Source: a virus. Taken from it: 42,091 bases of DNA. The stretch's first letter is position 1. The number at the start of each line of letters is the position of its first letter. The position numbers and the translations under genes were made by a program. Below the pieces are notes generated by a model. That model did not search any database and had not been told where the DNA came from. It saw only the letters and a list, made by a program, of their open reading frames with translations. Shown in pieces: positions 23,626-31,136 of this stretch. The stretch is taken from positions 1 through 42,091 of the IMG/VR virus record IMGVR_UViG_3300032157_000025; one strand, given 5' to 3'.

Positions 23626-24849
23626 ATGAAACTTGGCATTAACATTCCCGACAAGTGGCTGCCTAAAGCCCTTCAGTCCGAGGCGCAGGCGATAAAGACT
23701 GTGCAGAAGAAAAAGCGTGTGCTGGATGCCCTGGTGAAACGGCGCCAGTACGTGGCTACTATGAAACAAGACGAACTGAAGCTGGCCATTGAATATGCCG
23801 AACAACCGGAACGTCCCAGGCGCGAATACCTTTACGAGTTGTACCGCCAATCTATAAAAGACGGTCACTTCACCGGTGAGTATGAGAAGGCCATCAACAA
23901 GGTAGTCGGATCTCCGTTCGGGATATTCAAGAAGGGCTCTGACGAAGTTGATGAGGCGGCGACACGGCTACTGCAGAAAGATTGGTTCGAAGAGTATCGA
24001 ACCTACTTTGAGGAGGCAGTATTCTGGGGGCACTCCCTGGTGCAATTCCTCGACATGGTTGAGTCCAAGGAGAAGGGCGTTCAATTTGAGTTCTGCAAGA
24101 TAGACCTTATTGATCGCGAGCATGTGCGCCCTGAAGAGGGCTATATCGCTATCGACATTAGCGACGAGAAAGGAATTCCGTTCCGTGATGCTGCAATCGC
24201 CAAAGCTCTGCGTCTGATCGAAATGGGCAAGCCGAAAAACCTCGGCAAGCTTCAGATCATTGCCCGCGAATACATCTGGAAAAACTACAGTCGCTCGGAC
24301 TGGTCGCGTCACTCTGAAAAATTTGGTATGCCATTCATTCAGATCAAGACGAACACCAGCGACAAGAAGGAGCTTGACGAAGTTGAAAACATGGCGTCCA
24401 ACTTCGGCAACAACTTATGGTACATCGGCGACCTGGAGGACGAGATCGAAATCAAGGAAGCAAGCTTTAAAGACTCTTATCAGATATACAAGGAGAAGGT
24501 ACTGATCTGCAACTCCGAGATGAGCAAGGCCACCAGCTGGCAAACAGGTACCAGCGATGAGAAGGCATTCGTCGGCTCTGCTGAAGTTCATGAGCGCGTG
24601 ATGGATGACTATACCGAATGGCGCAAGCGTAAGCAGACCTATCACATCAACGATGTGCTTCTTCCTTTCCTGTTGGAGAATGGTTATCCATTACAGGATT
24701 GTGAATTCAGGTATCTCACCTACGACGAAGCCAACCCGCAGGAAGAAGTTACCGAAGATACTGAAGGCAACGGAGGTGCCCCTCCAAAAAAACCCAAGCC
24801 CGCCAGGGCGCGGGCTCTCTACAAGTACAGAGCATCAGCGCTCAGGTAA
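23626..24849 (+). CDS. Portal protein (Mu gp29 / DUF935)
   Basis: This 407-residue protein has the DUF935 portal pattern. It begins with helical lead residues, then RPRREYLYELYRQSIKDGHF. Further on are HSLVQFLDMVESKEKG, DRSDW-like SRSDWSRHSEKFGMPFIQ, and the ATSWQTGTSDEKAF segment. The portal forms the dodecameric DNA gate at the head vertex. The C-terminal tail is a Pro/Lys/Arg-rich linker (GGAPPKKPKPARARALYKYR) that crosses a slippery A7 run, and the -1 frame from there leads into the MuF gene. Confidence 0.85.
   Translation: MKLGINIPDKWLPKALQSEAQAIKTVQKKKRVLDALVKRRQYVATMKQDELKLAIEYAEQPERPRREYLYELYRQSIKDGHFTGEYEKAINKVVGSPFGIFKKGSDEVDEAATRLLQKDWFEEYRTYFEEAVFWGHSLVQFLDMVESKEKGVQFEFCKIDLIDREHVRPEEGYIAIDISDEKGIPFRDAAIAKALRLIEMGKPKNLGKLQIIAREYIWKNYSRSDWSRHSEKFGMPFIQIKTNTSDKKELDEVENMASNFGNNLWYIGDLEDEIEIKEASFKDSYQIYKEKVLICNSEMSKATSWQTGTSDEKAFVGSAEVHERVMDDYTEWRKRKQTYHINDVLLPFLLENGYPLQDCEFRYLTYDEANPQEEVTEDTEGNGGAPPKKPKPARARALYKYRASALR
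24786..24792 (+). other. Candidate -1 slippery site A-AAA-AAA in the portal 3' end
   Basis: In the portal frame the mRNA reads CCT CCA AAA AAA CCC, so A AAA AAA is a heptamer on which two Lys tRNAs could slip back. The -1 frame is open from here through the MuF gene, which itself lacks an ATG start and begins with a weak TTG at 24864. A portal-MuF fusion is therefore possible. Confidence 0.4.
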
Positions 24850-24863
24850 ATCACCTTTACCAG

Positions 24864-26159
24864 TTGTGTGATCACCATGGCCACCTGGTTGCAGCTGATC
24901 AGCCGTCCTTTAATATTGATCTGAACGACTACGTTGATCGTGCACTAAAGAATATGTATGCCGGGAAGACAAAACCCGGTCAACCGGACGCAGATATTGT
25001 TAGGGCTGAAGCCGAAGAGATCTGGAAGGCAGTGAAGCAAGGGTGGAACCTGAAGGAGGAGAACATCCGGTATGGTTCAATGGAGCAGCGGATTCTCATC
25101 CAGATGCGTCACAACACTTTTGTCCACACGGTATTCAAGCGCCACCATTATGCACTCGACATGGCCCGTGAGCTGTTCAATGAAAAGGGTGAGGTTCGTT
25201 CGTTCGGTGAATTCAGCAAAGCGGTAAAAGGAAAGGTTGATCCCAACTACAACAAGAACTGGCTTCGAACCGAGTACAACACCGCCTATGCCAGCGGACA
25301 GATGGCGCGGAAGTGGCAGACTTACGTGCGGCGTGGCGGGTTCATCGTTTATGTGGCCGTGATGGATGATCGTGTTCGATACGATCATGCTCGCATGAAT
25401 AAAGCGCGTTATCCGGTTGATCACCCGTTCTGGTTAACACACTACCCGCCGAACGGCTGGAACTGCAGGTGCACAACCAGGTGGGATGGAACAGAAGGTG
25501 AAACCGTACCAACTCAGTACATCGACGATGTGCCTCCGGTGTTCCAAAACAACGTGGGTATGACAGGCGTGTTGTTTAAAGACTCGCCCTACTTTACTGT
25601 GGATGGCAACTTCACGGCGCAGGCTGAGCGACTGTTCGGATTTAAACCGCCAGTGGATCCTCAACAATATCAGGCGAACCTGCAGCTTTTCAACGCATTG
25701 CGCGATGACAGAAATTACAAGCTCGCCTTTGTTGATAACCTCACTGGTGGCTTTGTGTTCCGGCATCTGAAAGCCGAACCCGGAGATCTCATGCAGAACA
25801 TTAAAGCCGGTCAGGCATTAGCGAGGCGCGGTGATAGTGTTGTGATCCGGCAGATAGTAAACCAGCATGGAGTGAAAAATCCTGATGTGCTGTTAAGTGG
25901 TGTGGAGGCCGAAATCAAAACAAGCTCGAAGGCCACGTTCAACACAATAGATCAGGCGCTTCGAAAGGCGAAGAAACAGGCTTCTACGATCGTGCTCAGT
26001 ATTGGGGATGGGAAAGTTGACACCATTGAAGAAGCCCTCTACAACCGGGTCCGGCAAGCCCGAAACATTGACCGTGTGATTGTGATCTACAGGGACGAGG
26101 TGTACGAATTCAGTGCGGAAGAAATTGTTGGACGCACGTTCCTCGGTAAAATAAAATAG
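24864..26159 (+). CDS. MuF minor head protein with C-terminal nuclease-like domain
   Basis: The first available start is TTG at 24864 (431 residues); the frame is open further upstream into the portal gene. Residues 1-240 are a Mu gp30/SPP1 gp7-type domain: NWLRTEYNTAYASGQMARKW, MDDRVRYDHARMN, and the metal-binding HYPPNGWNCRCTT. After a variable linker, residues ~325-431 contain NPDVLLSGVEAEIKTSS. There PD340-341 and E350xK352 fit a PD-(D/E)xK-like nuclease of the CdiA C-terminal tRNase type. MuF proteins are known to carry toxin tails. Here it might be delivered with the DNA or act in head maturation. The nuclease assignment is moderate. Confidence 0.7.
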   Translation: MCDHHGHLVAADQPSFNIDLNDYVDRALKNMYAGKTKPGQPDADIVRAEAEEIWKAVKQGWNLKEENIRYGSMEQRILIQMRHNTFVHTVFKRHHYALDMARELFNEKGEVRSFGEFSKAVKGKVDPNYNKNWLRTEYNTAYASGQMARKWQTYVRRGGFIVYVAVMDDRVRYDHARMNKARYPVDHPFWLTHYPPNGWNCRCTTRWDGTEGETVPTQYIDDVPPVFQNNVGMTGVLFKDSPYFTVDGNFTAQAERLFGFKPPVDPQQYQANLQLFNALRDDRNYKLAFVDNLTGGFVFRHLKAEPGDLMQNIKAGQALARRGDSVVIRQIVNQHGVKNPDVLLSGVEAEIKTSSKATFNTIDQALRKAKKQASTIVLSIGDGKVDTIEEALYNRVRQARNIDRVIVIYRDEVYEFSAEEIVGRTFLGKIK

Positions 26160-26206
26160 GGGCCAAGCATGCTTGAGTCCCCTGTGCGGTAGGGGATTGC
26201 TCCCCC
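26159..26206 (+). promoter_or_regulatory. Alternating G/C blocks able to form mutually exclusive hairpins
   Basis: Four blocks occur in order: GGGG (26159-26162), CCCC (26179-26182), GGGG (26192-26195), CCCCC (26202-26206). A palindrome AAGCATGCTT sits between the first two. Blocks 1:2 plus 3:4, or 2:3, can pair, as in attenuators. No U-tract follows, so a role in RNA processing or translation is as likely as termination. Confidence 0.35.
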
Positions 26207-26246
26207 TCCAGTGTAAATATACGATTAATCTTTTAACCGGGTTTTT

Positions 26247-26708
26247 ATGGCCTTTAGAAATACGCGCACAGGCAGGGAGTTCAGCGATGATATGAACCAC
26301 AGCCTCAAACAATTCGAAAGTCTTGTTGACAAGCGCCTGCCTGAAAAAGTTGAGGTGGAACTGGAGAAAATAATCGTCGAGAGCTTCGATGATGAGCAGT
26401 ACAGGGACAAGAGTACCAGCAAGTGGAGGGAACGGAAGGAACTGGATCCGGGTCGCAAGCTGTTGATTGGAAAAGGTAGCGGCAAACTTCGGCGCAGTAT
26501 TGACACGAGCCACACGAAAGATGAAGTGAAAGCAAGCACCGACGTAGTTTATGCTCCCGTGCACAATGAAGGACTCCGATCCGGAAAGGGCAATGGCTTC
26601 TCAATGCCGCAGCGGCAGTTCATGCCGAAGCCGGGTGAGCGCAATGAGCTGCTTGACGCGACTATTGAAAAATGGATGGACAACGAAATGGATAAGATCT
26701 TCGACTAA
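26247..26708 (+). CDS. Phage virion morphogenesis protein (gpG / Mu gp31-like)
   Basis: This 153-residue protein has the gpG pattern: a helical N-terminus (MNHSLKQFESLVDKRLPEKV), then KWRERKELDPGRKLLIGKGS. SGKLRRSIDTSHTKD and a VVYAPVHNEGLRSG beta element follow, then the RQFMPKPGERNELLD end. The 'Y...HNEG' and 'P.R.F' motifs are shared with tail-completion/morphogenesis proteins. It acts in the neck and tail-head joining. It follows the MuF gene after an 87-nt gap. Confidence 0.75.
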   Translation: MAFRNTRTGREFSDDMNHSLKQFESLVDKRLPEKVEVELEKIIVESFDDEQYRDKSTSKWRERKELDPGRKLLIGKGSGKLRRSIDTSHTKDEVKASTDVVYAPVHNEGLRSGKGNGFSMPQRQFMPKPGERNELLDATIEKWMDNEMDKIFD

Positions 26709-26723
26709 TCAACTACCAAAACA

Positions 26724-27278
26724 ATGTTTGCTTACCCTTATCAAATACTTGCCAAAAAGCTGGCTGCAGATATCCCAGAGCTCCGCGAGCTCGACTGGTA
26801 CCTTCAGCAAGACAGTACGACCGATAAGAACGCCTGGCTCTTCGGCGCTCCATGTTTGTTCCTGGAATTCCAGATCGTAGAAGGTCCGCGCGACCATGGC
26901 AATAAAATTCAAAGTGCCCTGGTTGATGTCAGTGTGCACCTGTTAACTGAAAACGTCCGCGACAAAGGCGGTGAGATCATGAAGAAGTCGGGGACAATAC
27001 AACACCCGGTTTTATTTGATAAGGTCTACAAGTGCCTGCATGGCTTTAGCTCGAAGCTGAGTTACCTCGACGAGTTTGCTGATCTGGCGGGGACTGATCA
27101 GGATCAGCGGGTATTCAACAGCCTGAGCCGGGTAAACATTGTCAATCCACACGCCATCCGGAAGTCTTTCATTAAAAGCATCCAGCGGTTTCGGTGTGTT
27201 GTGTATGATCATGCGGCAGGCAAACAGTACACTTCGCCTACACCTGGACTCGAAATCGGCGTTACCGTAACGCTGTAG
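26724..27278 (+). CDS. Neck/tail-terminator-type protein (Mu gp37-like position)
   Basis: The 184-residue protein has no recognised catalytic motif. Its first half has ELREL...DWYLQQDS and a FGAPCLFLEFQIVEGPRDHG strand-turn. The second half ends with LEIGVTVTL, a beta end typical of tail terminators. Position after gpG and before the sheath/tube block (which here is on the other strand) fits the terminator/connector of Mu (gp37). Family assignment is by position. Confidence 0.5.
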   Translation: MFAYPYQILAKKLAADIPELRELDWYLQQDSTTDKNAWLFGAPCLFLEFQIVEGPRDHGNKIQSALVDVSVHLLTENVRDKGGEIMKKSGTIQHPVLFDKVYKCLHGFSSKLSYLDEFADLAGTDQDQRVFNSLSRVNIVNPHAIRKSFIKSIQRFRCVVYDHAAGKQYTSPTPGLEIGVTVTL

Positions 27279-27336
27279 GAACCTTCGATCTGCCACCTCC
27301 GTTCAACCTATTTGGAAAAATTCCTAACTTTAGGGC

Positions 27337-27594
27337 ATGAGCGCAACAGCAGAGGCACCATCAACCCACTCGCAGTTGACATTTTTTGATCTGCCTGTGA
27401 AAGAGAATCAGTCCGCTTTAGACAAGTGGAGGGCCAGTCGCAAGACTAATATCGCCGCCCGAAATGAACGGCTGCGGCAACGGTTCAACTATCTCTACAA
27501 TACCGAACGGAAGCGCATCGACGATGTGATTGACACCCTGTGCCAGGAATTCTGTCTGGAGAAAATTACGATCGAACGACTGTTGAAGTCTTGA
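27337..27594 (+). CDS. Small late-operon protein with possible C-terminal HTH
   Basis: This 85-residue protein has a Ser/Thr-rich N-terminus, LTFFDLPVKENQSALDKW, and a C-terminal helical region. The last part (IDDVIDTLCQEFCLEKITIE) has the spacing of a helix-turn-helix, so a regulatory role is possible. Proteins like this end the head module in several Bacteroidota Mu-like phages, as I recall. An inverted repeat begins at its stop codon. Confidence 0.45.
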   Translation: MSATAEAPSTHSQLTFFDLPVKENQSALDKWRASRKTNIAARNERLRQRFNYLYNTERKRIDDVIDTLCQEFCLEKITIERLLKS

Positions 27595-27699
27595 TTCGTC
27601 TCCTGGTAGTGGAACCGGTTGCTCAACCTGACATCACGTGCCAGTGCCCCTCATTACATAAGATGTTACTCATGCTTACACCACCCCAGGAGACCAATC
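27593..27699. repeat. Structured inverted repeat at the convergent gene boundary (107 nt)
   Basis: GATTcGTCTCCTGG (27593-27606) is complementary to CCAGGAGACcAATC (27686-27699) with one mismatch. Inside, GTGG pairs with CCAC across a two-base internal loop, and GGTTGCTCAACC forms a small hairpin. It starts at the stop codon of the last plus-strand head gene and ends just before two minus-strand genes. A bidirectional terminator or a processed RNA is plausible, but no U-tract is seen. Confidence 0.5.
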
Positions 27700-27714
27700 A
27701 ATTTACATTCCACT

Positions 27715-28041
27715 TCAGCTATTGGTTGGAATGATGGGCTGTGTCGGTGGAAATTTCCCGATGATGAATTGATAATTCTCACCCTCGTCAACTTTCGGAG
27801 GGTCGTAGATCGTTCCGACAAATCTCCTGCCTTCGGGGGAGTTTATGTCGAGGTATAGATCATATTCCCCTCGTGATGAATTGCCGATTGCAGTAATTCT
27901 TGATTTCAGAAACGAGAGGTATTCGTCATCGCTTTTGAAAATAAAGCCAATTCCCTCAAGCGCCTCACGCATTACTCGATACCTCAGTACATTGATTTCC
28001 TTTTGTAGCGAGGGCATGTCAAAGTCCTTTTCAATGTTCAT
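27715..28041 (-). CDS. Hypothetical protein, possible moron
   Basis: This 108-residue protein has no signal peptide or membrane segment. A helical first half (LQKEINVLRYRVMREALEGI) leads to a beta-rich second half (GEYDLYLDINSPEGRRFVGT), then a Pro-rich end. It overlaps the upstream membrane-protein gene by one nucleotide (TAATG) and so forms a two-gene unit with it. The pair is flanked by two structured inverted repeats, which suggests separate acquisition. No family recognised. Confidence 0.5.
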   Translation of the reverse strand: MNIEKDFDMPSLQKEINVLRYRVMREALEGIGFIFKSDDEYLSFLKSRITAIGNSSRGEYDLYLDINSPEGRRFVGTIYDPPKVDEGENYQFIIGKFPPTQPIIPTNS

Positions 28042-28451
28042 TATTCCTGGGTCATTTTTAGAACGTCACCTGACAAAGATACCTCCGACCGAATTGTATT
28101 GAGAACCTTTGCGCCAAAAGCATTATTACCTCTGAACGTGGTTTTCACAACGATCTTATCATCAAGAATCCAGTAAACAGTTTCGACGTGCTCATAGCTG
28201 TCTGGATCGTTCATGCTTCGCTTGATTGCATCTGTTACATTTCGATGACTCCCGTCCCAGCTACTGAATTGCTGCTGTATCTTCTCCTCTTTCGTCAATG
28301 GACGTTCCACCTCCTTTGTGTTCTTGCTGTTCAGGGAGAAAATCATGATTAGAACGGGTATTCCCACGGCAGCAATTGTAATTAAGGTGAGCTTTCGCTG
28401 CTTTCTTTTGTGGTCTCGAATAGCTTGCTGAACGTATTCCTGCTGATTCAT
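28041..28451 (-). CDS. Hypothetical membrane-anchored protein
   Basis: The preferred ATG at 28451 gives 136 residues. A basic N-terminus (RDHKRKQRKL) precedes one membrane helix (TLITIAAVGIPVLIMIFSL), so the C-terminus is probably periplasmic. The soluble part has AIKRSMNDPDSYEHVETVYW and TFRGNNAFGAKV, a pattern I recall from small exported proteins of many bacteria. It could be a superinfection-exclusion or envelope function; that is inference from anchor and location. Confidence 0.5.
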   Translation of the reverse strand: MNQQEYVQQAIRDHKRKQRKLTLITIAAVGIPVLIMIFSLNSKNTKEVERPLTKEEKIQQQFSSWDGSHRNVTDAIKRSMNDPDSYEHVETVYWILDDKIVVKTTFRGNNAFGAKVLNTIRSEVSLSGDVLKMTQE

Positions 28452-28500
28452 AAAACGGGGTTTGATGGTGAAGTATAAATAAGCCGGCAGGGCTCTCATA

Positions 28501-28612
28501 AATTGCTACACTTATAAGACTCGACACTACCCAATGGGAAGCTCTGGCCCTGACCGGCTATGCCTTTCAGGTGAGAGATCCCATAGAGTAAATGTCTTTA
28601 AGTGTAGCAATT
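28501..28612. repeat. Highly structured inverted-repeat element (112 nt)
   Basis: AATTGCTACACTTA (28501-28514) and TAAGTGTAGCAATT (28599-28612) are perfect inverted copies. After a one-base bulge the stem continues AAGAC/GTCTT. Nested further in are ATGGGA/TCCCAT, CTCT/AGAG, CCTGA/TCAGG and GGC/GCC. The whole can fold into one long hairpin, like a miniature inverted-repeat element or a structured RNA. It contains the TTGCTACACTT motif also found at 917. It fills the intergenic space and holds no gene. Confidence 0.6.
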
Positions 28613-28627
28613 CAAAGGTAGTAAGTT

Positions 28628-29383
28628 TTACAATAAATCCTTCAATGGCTTTGCGGCCTTGGTTGTAGGCGAAGGTTCGAATGTGGTAGCGTTAATGGCA
28701 TTAATCCTGTAGTCAGCTCCGTGCTTCCAGGTGCTTCCCTTGCTCTGTAGATGGCGCTGAAGCTCGCGTTCCATTCCAACAGCTTGCATTTTGTCCTGGT
28801 ACTTATGGAGCCAGTCGAGGATCACCGGACCGTCAATGCGGTTGTACACCGTTCCGAAATCGCCAGCCTTTGCCTTGTGAAAGCAAAGGGCCACATCTTC
28901 AAGGGTGAGCCCGGCGAAGGTGTTGGCAATGAGGAAGGAGGTTTCGAAGATCTGCGGATCGCTCATCTTCTCGCTCGTGTGGTAAAATTTTACCACCTCG
29001 ATGATCAGCAGCTGCAGTATGTCGAGCAGCTCTTCTTCGTTCTGGCGGCGGAGCTCTGCCAGCATTGGCAGGTAAACTGTCTTGCTGAGCTTCAGCTCCA
29101 GGCGATCAACATCCTCCCTGACTGATTTCATCAGTGCCTTGATATCCTTCTTGTTCAGCTCGCTTTTCATCTCCTTGGGTTTCTGGATCTCCTCTTCCAG
29201 TTCCTTCACCCACTTGCGTTTACTGTCGAGCTCGCGTTTCACGTCAAACCATTTCTCTCGGGCATCGAGCACCTTGCCAATGGTGAGGCCGTTAAGCTTC
29301 TGGAGCGCCAGACGTGTGTCGCTTGTTTTTAATGCGCGACTCAAGGTTGTCGAGGTTATTTTTACTGGCAGTGCGTTTGTCAT
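28628..29383 (-). CDS. Hypothetical helical protein, replication-associated in type
   Basis: The 251-residue protein is mostly helical, with a charged coiled-coil stretch at about residues 50-100 (RELDSKRKWVKELEEEIQ). A C-terminal domain has TLEDVALCFHKAKAGDFGTV then YNRIDGPVILDWLHKYQDKM. That C-terminal pattern recurs in Bacteroidota mobile elements (DUF6633-like). I do not know its function. It overlaps the upstream gene by 92 nt, so an internal start is possible. It ends the minus-strand block that begins with the DGR. Confidence 0.5.
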   Translation of the reverse strand: MTNALPVKITSTTLSRALKTSDTRLALQKLNGLTIGKVLDAREKWFDVKRELDSKRKWVKELEEEIQKPKEMKSELNKKDIKALMKSVREDVDRLELKLSKTVYLPMLAELRRQNEEELLDILQLLIIEVVKFYHTSEKMSDPQIFETSFLIANTFAGLTLEDVALCFHKAKAGDFGTVYNRIDGPVILDWLHKYQDKMQAVGMERELQRHLQSKGSTWKHGADYRINAINATTFEPSPTTKAAKPLKDLL

Positions 29384-29858
29384 ATCCGTTCTTGATCATT
29401 GGTAAAATCTCTTCGATGTTTTCGTAAATATCCGGGAGCTTGATCCGGTTCCGGTGGTAGTCATTGAGGCGGTTCCAGTGCTCCTGGGTAAACAGGAACT
29501 CCATCGCCCGAAGCACATCCTCGTCGGTGTGCGGCTTGGCGTTGCTCTTCATAAAGTCGCGCATGAAGTTGATGATGCCCTTCATCGCCTGGCTATAGAA
29601 AATGGCTTTCTTTCCACTCATGTCAAGGTGGCTATCTCGGCCTTTTAGGAACTGCCGGTAGATGCCGAAGCACGAATTATACAGGCTGTTATCCGGCTTC
29701 TCCGCCCCCTCATCAGTGCTCCTTCGAACACCCTTAGAATTGGCTTTGATGACGTCAACTTTGATGGCAGTGATTACATCCGGGTCAGTCACTGCCATGG
29801 GCCGCAGCTTGTAGCGGTCCAGTAACTCAACTTTCTGTTCGTAGGTTATTTTGCTCAT
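29292..29858 (-). CDS. Hypothetical protein downstream of the DGR reverse transcriptase
   Basis: This 188-residue protein is helical and polar, with no membrane segment. A conserved-looking NSLYNSCFGIYRQFLKGRDS and a C-terminal basic tail (RIKNKRHTSGAPEA) are visible. It overlaps the next gene by 92 nt and the previous by 4 nt, so it is in one transcript with the reverse transcriptase. Function is not recognised. Confidence 0.45.
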   Translation of the reverse strand: MSKITYEQKVELLDRYKLRPMAVTDPDVITAIKVDVIKANSKGVRRSTDEGAEKPDNSLYNSCFGIYRQFLKGRDSHLDMSGKKAIFYSQAMKGIINFMRDFMKSNAKPHTDEDVLRAMEFLFTQEHWNRLNDYHRNRIKLPDIYENIEEILPMIKNGYDKRTASKNNLDNLESRIKNKRHTSGAPEA

Positions 29859-30151
29859 GTGAACTCGTAGTAGTCGTTATCTCCTTTGATAGTAGTCACA
29901 AATGGGAATTTATCATCCGGTACGCGACCGATTTGATCGATCAATGTCTTGGAACCGGTGAACACAATACGCTTCTCTCCCGACTTCTCGATTTGCAGCG
30001 TGAGTAGTAGGGTATCCTTCTTCTGCTTGGAGGGTTCGATCTTGAATGCGAGCACCTTGATTTGCAGGTTGAACAGCTTCTGCACTTGGATCTTCTCGCC
30101 GACGAAGCTATTTACCTTCGGTTTGATGTTGAAGTCTTTAAAGTTGTTCAT
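29855..30151 (-). CDS. Small beta-rich protein next to the reverse transcriptase
   Basis: This 98-residue protein has alternating strands (VQKLFNLQIKVLAFKIEPSK, then KDTLLLTLQIEKSGEKRIVF), and it ends GDNDYYEFT. It resembles an OB-like small fold that could bind single-stranded nucleic acid. Start and the reverse transcriptase stop overlap by 14 nt, which points to coupled translation. It may be a DGR accessory factor, but it is not the usual Avd helical bundle. Confidence 0.45.
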   Translation of the reverse strand: MNNFKDFNIKPKVNSFVGEKIQVQKLFNLQIKVLAFKIEPSKQKKDTLLLTLQIEKSGEKRIVFTGSKTLIDQIGRVPDDKFPFVTTIKGDNDYYEFT

Positions 30152-31136
30152 TGCTCAGAAGTTTTTTGGTAAGGTGTTTCGCGTTGCAATGGCCCAGCCA
30201 GCCGAGATAGGACGGCTTGGAAGCGTGATCCGGGTTACGGGCAAGCTTTCGTGCGAAGTTCTTTTTGATTTGCTTCCTGAGCTTCACATGGGTATGAAAG
30301 AAAACATACCCAATGAAGTCAATGCCGCGAGCATCAACCGGAAACACCTGGTGATTTTCTTTAACCGACAGCTTCAGGTGTGATAGGTGGGTTTTAATGT
30401 CACAGAGCAGAGCGTGGAGGTTGTCCTTGTTGCTGTCCAGGATCACCAGATCATCCGCATATCGGTAATAATACTTTACCCGTTTGGTCTCCTTGATCCA
30501 ATGGTCAAAGTACGACAGGTAGAAGTTGGCAAGATACTGGCTAAGGTAGTTGCCTATCGGCAGACCAGGAGCACTGTCGATTATTTCATCCAGGAGCCAT
30601 AGGAGATTGTTGTCCTTGAACTTTCTGCGTAGCAGCGCTTTGAGAACATCATGGTCAATGCTGGGATAGTACTTTTTGATATCCAGCTTCAAACAGTATT
30701 GCGTTCCAGCAACGTCTTGCAGATCATTCCTTAGTCTGTTGAGAAGAAGGTGTATTCCACGCTTCTTTATACAGCTGTACGTGTCGGAGGTGAAGGTCCT
30801 GACGAAGATTGGCTCCAGCACATTCATGATGGCGTGGTGAGTTATCCGGTCCGGGAAATATGGCAAACGATATACGGTCCGCTCCTTGGGTTCGTAGATC
30901 GTGAAAATGTCGTAAGGTGATGTTGTGTAAGTCTTGCTGATGAGCATATCCTGCAACTTCAGCAGGTTGCTTTCGGCGTTGCGCCTATGGAGCAACACTC
31001 CGTATTGTTTTGATTTACCGAGTTGAGCCTTCCTGTCAGCTTCCTGAAGGTTAGCGAGGCTGGTTATCTTTTCGAATATGTTGCCTATCCTTTTCAATTT
31101 GTCCAGAACTTGGTTCGATCGTCGTTCAGCATCCAT
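30138..31136 (-). CDS. DGR-type reverse transcriptase
   Basis: The 332-residue enzyme has a retroelement reverse-transcriptase palm: LDIKKYYPSID with Asp152, GLPIGNYLSQ (residues 191-200), and YADD (226-229), then LSVKENHQVF and GIDFIGYVFF. The SQ of the fourth motif is characteristic of DGR enzymes, which copy the template RNA with errors at adenines. The N-terminus KRIGNIFEKITSLANL is also typical. It sits just downstream of a template repeat and two variable repeats. The ATG overlaps the upstream zinc-ribbon gene by 43 nt. Confidence 0.92.
   Translation of the reverse strand: MDAERRSNQVLDKLKRIGNIFEKITSLANLQEADRKAQLGKSKQYGVLLHRRNAESNLLKLQDMLISKTYTTSPYDIFTIYEPKERTVYRLPYFPDRITHHAIMNVLEPIFVRTFTSDTYSCIKKRGIHLLLNRLRNDLQDVAGTQYCLKLDIKKYYPSIDHDVLKALLRRKFKDNNLLWLLDEIIDSAPGLPIGNYLSQYLANFYLSYFDHWIKETKRVKYYYRYADDLVILDSNKDNLHALLCDIKTHLSHLKLSVKENHQVFPVDARGIDFIGYVFFHTHVKLRKQIKKNFARKLARNPDHASKPSYLGWLGHCNAKHLTKKLLSNEQL

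Noticed and set aside
27311-27332. TTTG and TAACTTTA as a Bacteroidota promoter before the last head gene
   Set aside because: Spacing is about 10 nt instead of about 19, and the -7 box has a mismatch, so it was not called.
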